A stretch of DNA of 61,148 nt from assembly GCA_011051715.1 (NCBI GenBank), contig DRKP01000112.1, positions 1 through 61,148 of the forward strand. Direction: 5' to 3'. The notes under the pieces are model-generated. The model worked only from the letters and a program-made list of their open reading frames with translations. It did not search any database and was not told where the DNA came from. Made by a program: the position numbers and the translations under genes. Below are positions 15,964 to 27,200 of the stretch, in pieces. Positions within the stretch are counted from its first letter, which is position 1, and every line of letters begins with the position of its first letter. This DNA comes from Sedimenticola thiotaurini. GTDB taxonomy: Bacteria; Pseudomonadota; Gammaproteobacteria; Chromatiales; Chromatiaceae.

Positions 15964-18102
15964 ATGCCCCATTCGACCAATGGAAACAGGGACGTGGATA
16001 CGGCGTTGCAGAGCCTGGTGGTGGCCGCCGGCCTGCTCGGCGAGGCCCTCGATCCCGATCAGCTGAGGCACCGCGCCGGACTGGCCGGCGGGCGGTTCGA
16101 TGTCGTCGAACTGCTGCGCAGCGCCCGCCGCCACGGATTGAAGGCGCGACGGGTCGACAGTGACTGGGAGGGATTGTGCCGGCTGCCGTTGCCGGTCATC
16201 GGCCGTCACCGGGACGGCCACTACTTCGTCGTCGCCGCCGTCGCCGACGATCGTGTGCTGGTACACGACCCGCTGGAGCCGCGTCCCCTCTCCCTGCCAC
16301 GGGAGCTGTTCCGGGAGGCGTGGAGCGGAGAGTTGATCCTGCTGGCCCGCCGCGGGATCACGCAAGGTCCGACCCGCTTCGGCCTGCGCTGGTTCCTGCC
16401 GGCCCTGGTGAAATACCGGGTCCTGTTTGCCGAGGTGCTGGTCGCATCCCTCTTTCTACAGCTGTTCGGCCTGCTCACTCCACTCTTCTTCCAGGTGGTG
16501 ATCGACAAGGTGCTGGCGCAGCGGGGGGTCACCACCCTGGACGTGCTGGCTCTGGGTTTCCTGCTGCTGATCCTGTTCGAGGTGGTGCTGGGAGGGCTGC
16601 GCAGCTACACCCTCTCCCACACCACCAACCGCATCGACGTGGAGCTGGGAGGACGCCTGTTCCGGCACCTCCTGGCCCTGCCGCTGGCCTACTTCCAGGC
16701 GCGCCGGGTGGGTGACAGCGTGGCGCGGGTGCGCGAACTGGAGAGCATTCGCGGCTTTCTCACCGGCTCCGCCCTGGCCCTGGTGCTCGATCTCTCCTTC
16801 ACCTTCGTCTTCCTCGGCGTGATGTGGCTCTACAGTCCGATGCTCACCCTGGTGGTGCTGGCAGCCATCCCGTTCTACGTTGCGCTGGCGGTCACCGTGA
16901 CGCCGGTACTGCGGGCGCGGCTGCGGGAGAAGTTCGACCGCGGGGCGGAGAACCAGGCGCTGCTGGTGGAGTCGGTCAGCAGCGTGGAGATGCTCAAGTC
17001 CCTGGCGGTGGAACCGCAGATACAGCGCCGTTGGGAGGAGCAGCTGGCGGCCTATGTGGGGGCTGCGTTCCGGGCCGGATTTCTCACTACCCTGGCTGGC
17101 CAGGGTGCCACCCTGATCAATCGCCTCACCACCCTGGCCATCCTCTGGTTCGGAGCCCATCAGGTGATGGCCGGTGCCCTCACCGTCGGCCAGCTGGTGG
17201 CCTTCAACATGCTGGCAGGCCAGGTCGGCGGGCCGATCCTGCGGCTGGTGCAGTTGTGGCAGGAGTTCCAGCAGGCGGGCATCTCCATACGCCGGCTGGG
17301 GGACATCCTCGACACCCCGCGGGAGCCGAGCCATGCCGCCGGCCGCACCCGGCTGCCAGCCCTGCGGGGCCGGATCCGGCTGGAGCACCTGAGCTTCCGC
17401 TATCGCCCGGACGCACCGCGGGTATTGCACGGGATCGACCTGGAGATCCGGCCCGGTGAGGTGATCGGCGTGGTCGGCCGTTCGGGTTCGGGCAAGAGCA
17501 CCCTGGCCAAACTGCTGCAGCGCCTCTATCTCCCGGAGCAGGGGCGGGTGCTGATCGACGGATTCGATCTCGCGCCGGTGGACACCGCCTCGCTGCGACG
17601 CCAGATCGGAGTGGTCCTGCAGGAGAGCCGGCTTCTCAACCGCAGTATCCGCGACAATATCGCGCTGGCGGCTCCGGCCACCGGCATGGAGCGGATCCTG
17701 GAGGTGGCCCGCCTGGCCGGCGCCGACGAGTTCATCGGCCGGCTGCCGGAGGGCTACGACACCCTGGTGGAAGAGCAGGGGGCGAATCTCTCCGGCGGGC
17801 AGCGCCAGCGCATCGCCATCGCCCGGGCACTGCTGACCGACCCGCCGATCCTCATCCTAGACGAGGCCACCAGTTCCCTGGACTACGAGTCGGAAGCGCT
17901 GATCCAGCGCAACCTGGCGGCCATCTGCCATGGCAGGACGGTGATCATCGTCGCCCACCGGCTCAGCGCGGTGCGGCAGGCGGACCGGATCCTGGTTCTC
18001 GACCGGGGCCGGATCGTGGAGCAGGGGAGCCACCGGCAGCTGCTCGAACACGGTGGCCTCTATGCCCGGCTCGACGCCCACCAGCGGGAGGTGGCGGTAT
18101 GA
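15964..18102 (+). CDS. Type I secretion ABC transporter, permease/ATPase (HlyB/LapB-like)
   Basis: A 712-residue inner-membrane exporter. The N-terminal C39-peptidase-like domain (1-130) lacks the catalytic Cys, as in HlyB, so it should bind rather than cleave its substrate. Six TM segments span about 145-430. The nucleotide-binding domain has Walker A GRSGSGKST (about 505), signature LSGGQRQR (about 609), and Walker B ILILDEAT. The chosen ATG follows GGAG; upstream frame lacks homology. It overlaps hlyD by 4 bp. The RTX lipase downstream is the likely cargo; no TolC-like gene is present here. Confidence 0.93.
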   Translation: MPHSTNGNRDVDTALQSLVVAAGLLGEALDPDQLRHRAGLAGGRFDVVELLRSARRHGLKARRVDSDWEGLCRLPLPVIGRHRDGHYFVVAAVADDRVLVHDPLEPRPLSLPRELFREAWSGELILLARRGITQGPTRFGLRWFLPALVKYRVLFAEVLVASLFLQLFGLLTPLFFQVVIDKVLAQRGVTTLDVLALGFLLLILFEVVLGGLRSYTLSHTTNRIDVELGGRLFRHLLALPLAYFQARRVGDSVARVRELESIRGFLTGSALALVLDLSFTFVFLGVMWLYSPMLTLVVLAAIPFYVALAVTVTPVLRARLREKFDRGAENQALLVESVSSVEMLKSLAVEPQIQRRWEEQLAAYVGAAFRAGFLTTLAGQGATLINRLTTLAILWFGAHQVMAGALTVGQLVAFNMLAGQVGGPILRLVQLWQEFQQAGISIRRLGDILDTPREPSHAAGRTRLPALRGRIRLEHLSFRYRPDAPRVLHGIDLEIRPGEVIGVVGRSGSGKSTLAKLLQRLYLPEQGRVLIDGFDLAPVDTASLRRQIGVVLQESRLLNRSIRDNIALAAPATGMERILEVARLAGADEFIGRLPEGYDTLVEEQGANLSGGQRQRIAIARALLTDPPILILDEATSSLDYESEALIQRNLAAICHGRTVIIVAHRLSAVRQADRILVLDRGRIVEQGSHRQLLEHGGLYARLDAHQREVAV

Positions 18103-19439
18103 ATATTGAGCCGGTGGCGCCACGCCATCCCCTGCGGCGGCAGGATCTGTTGGAGTTCCTGCCGGCGCTGGCCGAGATCCAGGAGACGCCACCACGGCCG
18201 GCGGGCCGGCTGTTGACCTGGCTGATCGTCGCCCTGGTCACCCTCGGTATCGCCTGGGCCACGGTCGGTGAGGTGGACATCGTGTCCCGCGCCCCCGGCC
18301 GCCTGGTGGTGCAGGGGCACAACAAGGTGATCCAGCCCCTCGAGGCCGGAGTGGTGGAGAGGCTGTATGTACGGGAAGGGCAGCGGGTCGATCGTGGTGA
18401 GCTGCTGATCCGCCTGGATGCCACCGATGAAACGGCGGAGATCGAGCGCCTGCAGCAGGAGCGGGATTACCAGCGGACGCTGGTCGCGCGGGTCACCGCG
18501 CTGCTGCGTCGGCTGGACACCGGGGACGCAAAGGCCGGAGATGTCACCGCCGGTGCGGAAACCGATGCCCTCTACCGTGCCCGCTGGACGGAGTTCCGTA
18601 CGGGCCTGGAGGTACTGGAACAGGAGTCGTCGCGGGAGCGGGCGGTGCTGGCACGTATCGAGGAGGAGATCCGCAAGGCGCAGGCGATCCTGCCACTGGT
18701 GTCGGAGCAGAGCGCCAGCTACCGGACGTTGTCGGAAACGAATCACGGGTCCCGGATCCAGTGGCTGCAGCAGGAGCAGAAGCGGCTGGAGCAACGTCAT
18801 GATCTCTCTCTGCTGCAGCGGCGGCTGCACGAGCAGGAGGCGGTGCTGGCGCAGCTGGAGCGGCGCCGGGCGGCCCATGTCGCCACCTTCCGGAGCAGAC
18901 TGCTGCAGCAACGGAGCGAGGCCGGGCGGTTGCTGGGTATGCTGGAACAGAGACTGGTGCAGCTGCGGCAGGCGAAGGCGCGAAGGGAACTGCGCGCCCC
19001 CGTGTCCGGGACGGTACAGCAGCTGGCGATCCACACGGTCGGCGGTGTGGTGACCCCGGCCCAGCGGCTGATGGTGATCGTGCCATCCGTTCAACGGCTG
19101 GTGGCGGAGGCCCGGGTTCTGAACCGGGACGCGGGCTTCGTGCATGAGGGCATGAAGGCAGAGATGAAGCTGGAGGCCTTCCCCTTCACCCGCTATGGCA
19201 CGGTCCCGGTGGTACTGGAGCAACTGTCCGGTGATGCGGTCGGCGACGAGCGCCTGGGGCTGGTCTACCAGGCCCGGTTCGGCATCATCCAGGAGGAGCT
19301 GGAGAAAGGGGAAAGCGGGATCCGGCTGGCGCCGGGTATGGCCCTGACGGTGGAGATCGTCACCGGCCGGCGTCGGCTGATCGACTTTCTGCTGGCGCCG
19401 TTGATGCAGCATCTGCAGGAGGGTCTGCGGGAACGATGA
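18099..19439 (+). CDS. HlyD-family type I secretion periplasmic adaptor
   Basis: A 446-residue membrane-fusion protein. A short cytoplasmic N-terminus and one TM (about 37-56) lead to a lipoyl half-domain (PLEAGVVERLYVREGQRVDRGELL). A long coiled-coil hairpin (about 105-300), second lipoyl half (RELRAPVSGTVQQLAIHTVGGVV), and C-terminal beta-barrel part follow. It bridges the ABC transporter to a TolC-type outer-membrane channel. ATGA overlap with the transporter gene shows translational coupling. Confidence 0.93.
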   Translation: MNIEPVAPRHPLRRQDLLEFLPALAEIQETPPRPAGRLLTWLIVALVTLGIAWATVGEVDIVSRAPGRLVVQGHNKVIQPLEAGVVERLYVREGQRVDRGELLIRLDATDETAEIERLQQERDYQRTLVARVTALLRRLDTGDAKAGDVTAGAETDALYRARWTEFRTGLEVLEQESSRERAVLARIEEEIRKAQAILPLVSEQSASYRTLSETNHGSRIQWLQQEQKRLEQRHDLSLLQRRLHEQEAVLAQLERRRAAHVATFRSRLLQQRSEAGRLLGMLEQRLVQLRQAKARRELRAPVSGTVQQLAIHTVGGVVTPAQRLMVIVPSVQRLVAEARVLNRDAGFVHEGMKAEMKLEAFPFTRYGTVPVVLEQLSGDAVGDERLGLVYQARFGIIQEELEKGESGIRLAPGMALTVEIVTGRRRLIDFLLAPLMQHLQEGLRER

Positions 19440-19482
19440 ATCCACCTGGTGGAGGGGTGTTTGTACTGCCGATTTCTATTTG

Positions 19483-19633
19483 GAAATCAAATCAACCACA
19501 GAGGGCACAGAGGACACAGAGGTGAAGAATGCTTTGTTCCATTCTCTTGAAAATCTCTGTGATCTCTGTGTTCTCTGTGGTCGACAATGGAGATTGCATG
19601 GTCGCCATGCAGCTGCCTGTCTGCGGTCATCAG
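19483..19633. repeat. Full-length CTCTGTG inverted-repeat element, copy A
   Basis: A 27-bp arm of CACAGAG-type heptamers (19495-19521) and its imperfect inverse (19555-19581) flank a 33-bp loop. A further 50-bp tail contains CAATGGAGATTGC and GCGGTCATCAG. The sequence is repeated 218 bp downstream, and the right arm alone appears at 42 and 213. The element fills much of the gene-free 19440-19937 stretch. Confidence 0.8.
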
Positions 19634-19646
19634 ACATTAAAAGACG

Positions 19647-19672
19647 TCATTCCGGCGCAGGCCGGAATCCAG
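19647..19672. repeat. CATTCCGG..CCGGAATCC palindrome
   Basis: ATTCCGGC-GCAG-GCCGGAAT hairpin of the common proteobacterial dispersed-palindrome type, followed by a CGACAGCGGTTGC-like tail. The same palindrome-plus-tail precedes the second paralog (20550) and a partial copy precedes the first. Confidence 0.7.
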
Positions 19673-19700
19673 ACGACAGCGGTTGCTGGGGTCTTTCAGG

Positions 19701-19850
19701 GAAATCAGATCAACCACAGAGCGCACAGAGGACACAGAGATGAAGAATGCTTTGTTTCGTTCTCTCGAAGATCTCTGTGATCTCTGTGATCTCTGTGATC
19801 GACAATGGAGATTGCTGGTCACCGTGCAGCTGCCAGTCAGCGGTCATCAG
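19701..19850. repeat. Full-length CTCTGTG inverted-repeat element, copy B
   Basis: Direct copy of element A (same arms, loop and tail), roughly 90% identical by eye and offset by 218 bp. The pair could support recombination next to the variable paralog genes. Confidence 0.8.
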
Positions 19851-19937
19851 GCAGGAATCCAGGCGACAGGGGATTGCCAGGGTTCCTGCTGACGATGGGC
19901 AGGGGCTGATGGGAACAACGGATCAGAGGAGTGGAGC

Positions 19938-20540
19938 ATGCTGGGATTGATATATGTTGGAGTGCTTGCCGGCTATCTGCTGGTGAGCCTGGTTCTTGCC
20001 CTCATCGCCGCCTGGATCGCCCGCGCAGGCGGTGCGGCCGGATGGAAGGCGGGGGTTCCGGTATTCCTGATCATGCTCGGCCTGGTGTTCTGGGACTGGT
20101 TGCCAATGGAGGTGATGTACCGCTACGACTGCGCCCGCCATGGCGGATTCACTCTCTACAAGAGTATCGAGCAGTGGAAGAGAGAGAATCCGGGGGTTGC
20201 GGAAACCCTGGTCGCCGCACCTTCCCGCATGCATTCAGATGGAAAAAACCGAACAACTTTTATACTGAATGAACGATTCTCGTTGGTGATGACGAAAATT
20301 CCGCATTGGTTCCATATCGTGGAACGGAATGATCGGATCATCGACCACAAGACAGGGGAGACATTGGCTCGGTATGTTGATTTTCGCACAGACATTATTC
20401 CCCTGGGACTGGGAGGAATCGGCCTAAATGGGCGGTTGTTCAAATTGTGGATGATGAAAAATTCTTGTGAAGAAAAGCAAGTAAGGAGGAAAGGGCAGGA
20501 GCAGTTTAACGACATGCTCCATAAACTGAAGAGTCTTTAA
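19938..20540 (+). CDS. Membrane protein of unknown family, paralog 1 (possible RTX-lipase immunity/partner)
   Basis: A 200-residue protein. Two hydrophobic helices span about 3-27 and 37-55, then a soluble part. The first about 97 residues are almost identical to the downstream paralog, whereas the remainder is clearly different yet alignable around KIPHWFHIV and ARYVDF. The conserved part is GC-rich and the tail is about 42% GC by hand count. I recognise no family. Position beside a secreted lipase, tandem duplication and variable C-terminus would suit an immunity protein, but this is inference. GGAG lies upstream of the ATG. Confidence 0.7.
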   Translation: MLGLIYVGVLAGYLLVSLVLALIAAWIARAGGAAGWKAGVPVFLIMLGLVFWDWLPMEVMYRYDCARHGGFTLYKSIEQWKRENPGVAETLVAAPSRMHSDGKNRTTFILNERFSLVMTKIPHWFHIVERNDRIIDHKTGETLARYVDFRTDIIPLGLGGIGLNGRLFKLWMMKNSCEEKQVRRKGQEQFNDMLHKLKSL

Positions 20541-20550
20541 TATTAGGTCA

Positions 20551-20575
20551 TTCCGGCGCAAGCCGGAATCCAGAG
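20551..20575. repeat. CATTCCGG..CCGGAATCC palindrome between paralogs
   Basis: ATTCCGGC-GCAA-GCCGGAAT hairpin followed by AGAGGACAGGGGTTGC, equivalent to the copy at 19647. It sits exactly between the two paralog genes, as if each gene travels with one palindrome. Confidence 0.65.
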
Positions 20576-20648
20576 GACAGGGGTTGCAGGATTATTCCAG
20601 ATCAAGAGGGCACTAACCGCTTGAAACAATGGATAAGAGGAGTGGAGC

Positions 20649-21239
20649 ATGGTGGGATTGATATATATTGGAATACTTGCCGGCTATCTGCTGGTGAGCC
20701 TGGTTCTTGCCCTCATCGCCGCCTGGATCGCCCGTGCGGGCGGTGCGGCCGGATGGAAGGCGGGGGTTCCGGTATTCCTGATCATGCTCGGCCTGGTGTT
20801 CTGGGACTGGTTGCCAATGGAGGTGATGTATCGCTACGACTGCGCCCGCCATGGCGGATTCACTCTGTACAAAAGTCTTGAACAGTGGAAGAGAGAGAAT
20901 CCCGGAGTTGCGGAAACCCTCGTTGCCGCACCTTCCCGTATTCATTCAAATGTAGAAAATAAAATAATCTATAGATTGAATGAAAGATTCTCATGGGAGA
21001 AGACGAAAATTCCACATTGGTTTCATATCGTGCAATGGGATGAGCGTATTCTGGATACGAAAACTGGGATGACCATGGCCAGATACGTGGACTTTGATAC
21101 CGATATTGGTTCACTGGAAAGGGGGTATGGCAATGGAATGATATTGAAGTTATGGATGAAAAAGGAGTCTTGCGAGGAGGATGGAGAGAAGACCAATAGA
21201 AAAAAATTCTATGAGCTGAAGCGTCAGTTCAAGATGTAA
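20649..21239 (+). CDS. Membrane protein of unknown family, paralog 2 (possible RTX-lipase immunity/partner)
   Basis: A 196-residue paralog of the preceding gene. The 5' about 300 bp, including the ribosome site region GAGGAGTGGAGC, is about 94% identical at DNA level. The 3' half diverges sharply and drops to about 36% GC by hand count. The layout is again two TM helices then a charged soluble domain with KIPHWFHIV and ARYVDF. It lies 33 bp before the RTX lipase gene and is probably co-transcribed with it. Function unknown. Confidence 0.7.
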   Translation: MVGLIYIGILAGYLLVSLVLALIAAWIARAGGAAGWKAGVPVFLIMLGLVFWDWLPMEVMYRYDCARHGGFTLYKSLEQWKRENPGVAETLVAAPSRIHSNVENKIIYRLNERFSWEKTKIPHWFHIVQWDERILDTKTGMTMARYVDFDTDIGSLERGYGNGMILKLWMKKESCEEDGEKTNRKKFYELKRQFKM

Positions 21240-21272
21240 TTAGATCAACTTAATTTCAATAGGGAAATTTGC

Positions 21273-24200
21273 ATGGACGCGAAAACCATTTCTGATAGTG
21301 CGCTCTTGTCTGAGGCTAGCTATATCGATCTAGAGGGAATTATTGATAAAGAAGAATTTAAAGATGTACTATCAGAGACAAAAAAGGATCTATGTAGATC
21401 ACAAGCAACTTACCTAGTCAACAATTGGAGAATAGCCCACCACCAACCCGACACAGGCACGGGTTTCTCCGCCACCCTGTTCCAGAGTACCACCGACCCG
21501 AGCCACTATACGCTCGCCATCCGCGGTACCAGCAGCTGGCGGGATCTCGGTGAGGATGTCTATGGCATCATCCTGCTCGGCTATGCGAGGACACAGATCT
21601 ACGATCTGTACAACTATTTCACCCGTCTCATCACCCCGGCCGGTGAGGAGGTTGGCCAGTGGGTAAGGGTCGACCCGGACACGAACGATATCCCGACGCT
21701 GGCGGAATACGAATATCGCAACGATGGCGCCAGGGGACTGGGTGTCCTGGTGGGGGCCGATGGCCGCCCCGATTTCGATGCCACAATCGATGTCGCCGGT
21801 CACTCGCTGGGCGGACACCTGGCACTGGCGTTCAGCCGCCTCTTTCCAACCTGGTCCCACGGGATCTATACCTTCAATGCACCGGGTATCCGGCCCGGTG
21901 AGGCGAGTGATGCCTTTTTCGCCTCGTTTGGTGTCTCCGGGGAGTATCCTGCAGACCTGGCCTCGATCAACCACAACTACACCGGCAAGGCGGGCAGGGA
22001 ACTGATCTCCGGATTCAACGGCCTGCCGGTGGAGCCGACGGAGGTGTTCATCGAGGACCAGGGTCAGCGGGACGGCGACGATTCGACGACCAACCATTCC
22101 ATCAGTGTGCTCAGCGATTCCCTGGCGGTGTACGACCTGCTTGCCAGGCTCGATCCCACGCTGGTGCCGGGCGACATCACCACGTTTCTGGAGGCGGCCT
22201 CAAACCGGGCCGGCAACAGCCTGGAGGCGGTGGTGGAGAGCCTCGGTGATCTGTTCGGACTCGGCGATCCCATCGCCCAGGACGACCGGGAGCAGCTGCA
22301 TGGCCGCATTCTGGCGATCGAACAGAGTGCCGGGTACCGGCGGCTGCAGGGCGCGTCGAGACTGGTACCGACCGCCAGCCTGGCTCCGGCGGCCGATACG
22401 GATACAGCCTCCGGTCTGGCCTATCGCTACGCCCTGCAGCAACTCAGCCCCTTCGCCATCGTTGCCGATGCCTCTCTGTACGATCCGTTCAACACCGGGG
22501 GAGAGCTGCTCGCCGCCGCTTTCAGCGAGCAGTATCTGCAGGATCGCGGTGATTTTCTTGCCTTGAAGAACCGTATCGGACTGGCTGACCTGGCCAGTGG
22601 CAGTCTCGACGGGGAGGACAGGCTGGAGTATTCGGACCGGCCGTCGGGGCTGCTGATCAGTACCAGCGTGATCGGCACTGCCCCGTCCCGCCGTATCCAC
22701 TTCGACGGCACCGTGGGAGAGCCCGTTGCGGGTGGTGACCGGGAGGATCATCTCTACGGCGGTGCCGGTGACGATACCCTGTCCGGCGGGGGCGGGAACG
22801 ACTACCTGGAAGGGGGCAGCGGAGATGATCTCTATCTCCTGGCGCCGGGCCAGGGACTGGATACCCTGTGGGACAGGGATGGCCGCGGACGCATCCGGCT
22901 CGCCGGTCGCACCCTGGGCGGCGGAAGGCGTCTGGGGGAGGGGGTATACCGGGACGATGACGGACTCCTCTATCTGTTCGACGGCCCCGCCGACGGCACG
23001 GGTACGCTGCTGATCGAAGACCTGCTGCGGGTGGAGGCGTTCAGCAGCGACCAGCTGGGTATCTCCCTGGACCCGACGCCGGTCCCGGACGGCGGGCCGG
23101 ACCGGCTGCTGAATGGCGGCGAGACGGCAGACGTACTGGCCGAGCCGCTTCTTCTCCCCGATGAAGCGACCATGCGGCTCCTCGGCAACGGCGGTAACGA
23201 TCTGCTCGGGGGCACTTCCGGCAGGGACTGGCGTCATGGTGGAGACGGCAACGATCTGATCGTCACGGGAGACGGGGCCGACCGCATCTATGCCGGCGAT
23301 GGTGACGACCTGGTCTATTTCGGCCGTGGGGCGGACACGGTGGAGGGAGGGGCGGGGGACGATATCCTGATCGCCAAACATCTTCGTCAGTTCGTGACCG
23401 GTCACTCCGCCGATGCCGACGCGGTCTACTGGCGTGACGTCGGGCATCGGTTCGAGAGCCGGATCCAGGGCGGCCTTTCCCGCGACGAGACGGGAAGCCT
23501 CTTCTCCAGCTATGTGTTTCGCCCGCCCACACTCCCGATGGAGGGTACCTCGTCTAATCCGGCCTGGGGAAGGTTTCGCTATGATGCGGCGACCTGGACC
23601 GTCACCTACGGTCTGGACAGTGACACCCCCTTCTCGTTTCGGATCCAGGAACAGCGGCGGCAGATGCCGGCGGACTATGCACCGAATACCCTGATCGGGG
23701 GGGCCGGCGACGACCTGCTGGCCGGTGCCGAGGGAGGGGATCGGCTGCTGGGTGGCAGCGGTGACGATCGTCTGGATGGCTGGGAGGGTGCCGACCGGCT
23801 CCTCGGCGGGCCGGGCGGGGATCGGCTGCTCGGCGGCGATGGCTCCGACTACCTGGATGGCGGCGATGGTGCCGACGGTCTGTTCGGTGGCGGTGGTGGA
23901 GACCGGCTCCATGGTGGCCCCGGCGCCGATCTGCTGTATGGAGACGAGGCTGCACAGACGGGTGCCGCCGGAGGTGCCGACTGGCTGGATGGAGGGGAGG
24001 GTGACGACGAGCTCCATGGCGAGGGCGGCAGTGACACTCTCCAGGGGGCGGCCGGCGCCGACCGGCTCCACGGTGGCAGCGGTAGTGATCTTCTGTCGGG
24101 TGGCTCGGGCGACGATCTCCTCCTGGGCGACGATGTGACCGTATCGGCGGTCGGGTGGGCGGATACCCTTGCCGGCGGCAGTGGCGACGACACCCTGGCC

Positions 24201-27200
24201 GGCCTCGCCGGTGCCGACCTGCTCGAGGGTGGGGCGGGAGACGACAGGCTCGAAGGCGGCGGAGGCAACGATCGCCTGCGTGGCGGCGGTGGCGACGACC
24301 GGTTGCTGGGAGGTGACGGCGACGACCGCTACCTGTTCGATCAGGGGGACGGTATCGATCTCGTCGACGACAGTGGCGGAAGCGACACCCTGCTGCTGCC
24401 GGTGGAGGAGGGTTTCGGCATCTCGGTGATCGCAGGGGTGGATGGCACCGCCTACCTGGATATCCGCTACGACTACGACGACCATCTGCTGGTGGCCCGG
24501 GGTGCCGAGGGGGCGATCGAACGGTTTCGGCCCGGACGCGAATCCGAATCCATGCCCGTCGGCGCCTTTCTCGACCGGCATCTGGACACCCCCCTGGCCT
24601 ACCGCATGCAGGGCGAGGGAGAACTGTTCGGCGGCAGCGGGGACGATACCCTGGTCGGCAGTGGCGGGGACGACCGGATCAGCGGAGGGCGTGGCAACGA
24701 TATCCTCGCCGGCGGCATGGGCGACGACCGGCTGGACGGAGGGGCGGGAGAGGACCAGTACCGCATCGGCTGGGGCACCGGCCGTGACCGGATCCTGGAA
24801 CGGGACGGAGGGAGCAACACGCTGCACCTGTTCGCCGGCGCCCTGGTCTCCGGTCTGCGCTTCCGGCGGGAGGGGAGCGACCTGCTGGTGATGCTGGACG
24901 GGGACCGGGATGGCGCCGTCCTCGCCGGCTTCTATGGTGGCCGGCAGATGTGGCGCATCGAGGACGAGGAGGGTGGCACCATGGCCCTGGCTCCGGACAG
25001 CCCGCCTCCTCTCGACGAGCCCGCCGCGGGCGTGACGGAAGAGCTTCTGTACCAGCGTTTTCTGCAGCGCAGCCGGCGCTCCCTCGGCGGTCTGCTGCAC
25101 CAGTATGGATACGGGCAGGAGGCCGATGGCAGCTTCACCTGGACCCGGAACCTGGATACCGGCCACGACCGCTTCCGGGTGGAGTTGCTTGCCGACCGGA
25201 TCGACGCCCCGGGCGGTGGCCGGGTCGTCCCGCCGCCGAACCGGGCTCCGCTGCTGGTACAGGAGGAGAGCCGCAGCGAGACCCGGCGACTGCCCCCCCA
25301 GGCCGCGGGTATGCTGCGGATCGATGCGCCGGTGGACGGCGACAGCTACCTGGACCTGGGCCGGCTGGGAGCGGCAGACGTGGATGGGATCCGGGTGACC
25401 GGCCATCGGTTGCCGGTGCACACCGCTTCGGCCGCCATGGATGCCCTCACCGGTCAGTCCGGCCGCCTGCTCACCGGCTACCGGATCTATCCGGACGGGG
25501 ACCCGGGCCTGGGGGCGGAGGTGGAGGAGGAGCACCACTATCGCGACTACGAGGGGGAGCTGCCGATCCGCGAGGTCCAGGGCGGCGCGGGAGCGGACCG
25601 GCTGGCGATCGACCACAACGACACCGGCGTGGTCAGCGGCGGTGACGGCGACGACCGCATCGATGCCGGCCTGGATACCGCTACCATGGATTCTGTCAGC
25701 ACCTGGTCCGACTACGGGGATGGGGACGGGCGGCGACTGCCGGATGGCCGCCGGGTCACCACCAGGGGCCTCACCGGGCTGATGCTGTCCGGAGGGGCCG
25801 GCGACGACACCCTGACCGGTGGCAGCCACGACGACTGGCTGATCGGCGGCACCGGGCAGGACCGGCTGTACGGCGGCCCCGGTGACGACACCTACTGGAT
25901 ACCGGAGCGTACGGGTGGTATCGATCTGCTGTTCGACGACGGCTGGAGTGGGGCCGGCGGGGGAGACCGGGACACCCTGGTGCTGCCGGAGGGGGTGTTG
26001 CCCGGGGATCTGTCGCTGGCGTGGGGCGAACGGCTGGAACGGAGTTTCGTGGCGGAAGGCGGCTGGCACGGCAGGGTGCAGTACAGCCATCGCGTACTGA
26101 AGATGCGCTGGGCGGAGGACGCCGGGGTGGACGTGGTGCTGCCCCACAGCGACCAGCGGGCGGGCACCGGCCTGGACCGGGTGCGGTTCGGTGACGGTAC
26201 CCTGCTGCCCCTGGCGGACCTGATCGCTCGCGCCGGCGGCACCGATGTGGATCCCCACCGGCAGCCCAACCGGTTGCAGGGAGAGGGCATTCTCCACGGC
26301 GGGGATGGTGACGACCATCTGCTGCTTCTCGCTCCCGCCATGCCGGCGGAGAGGGAGAACCCGGAGGGTGTGAAACCGCAGGAGGGGGAGGAGGGCAACC
26401 TGGTGATCGGTGGCGCCGGCCGCGACACGCTGATCGGGGCCGGTGGCCCCTCGACCCTGATCGGCGGCGGGGTGATCGAAGACTGGTCGGAGGACAGCAG
26501 GCGCCTGATCGGTGGCTTCTGGGACGACGGCAACCAGTACCGGGGCGGTCCGGGCAGCGACCTGATCTGGGCCACCGCCGGTGCGGACCGTTTCCGTTTC
26601 GGGCTGGGCGATGGTTGGGACCGGGTCACCGACCTGATGCACGATCCCTCCTACCTGGCGGCGGCGCCCGACGCAGACGGCAGGACCCGGATCGAGGGCC
26701 GCCTGCCCGATCCGGGGGAGCTGGCGCAGACGGTGGACGTGCTCGCCTTCGGTGACGGCATCCTGCCCCTGGACATCGGCCTGGAACGGGACGGAAGCGA
26801 TCTGCTGGTGCGCCACCGCAACGGCACCGACGGTATCCGCTTCAACCACTGGTTCGATGCATCGTTCAACCAGCTGGCACGGATCGAGTTCGCGGATGGA
26901 ACGGCCTGGGGCCGGGAGGAGATGAAGCGCCTGCTGCGCGGAGAGAGCCTCAACCGGGCCCCGGTGGTGGGCAGTGCCCCTGGGGACTGGAGTGTCACCG
27001 AGGACCAGCCGTTCCGGATCGATCTGCCCGCCGGCCTGTTCGTCGATCCCGATCCCGGCGACCGGTTGCAGCTGCGGATGGATCTGGCCGATGGCTCACC
27101 GGTCCCGCCGTGGATGGAACTGGCCGAGGAACCCTGGCGGATCCAGGGGCGCGCCGATCTGGACGCGGCCGGCGACTACCGGGTCCGGATCACGGCGACC

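Noticed and set aside
19483-19850. Protein-coding frames of 60-90 codons within the CTCTGTG elements
   Set aside because: They are translations of the repeat itself (Cys/Asp/Leu runs) in both copies and lack ribosome sites.
22200-26849. Long open frame on the minus strand (about 1,549 codons) opposite the RTX gene
   Set aside because: Mirror of the GC-rich repetitive RTX coding sequence; no recognisable domain and it is rich in repeats of the opposite strand.
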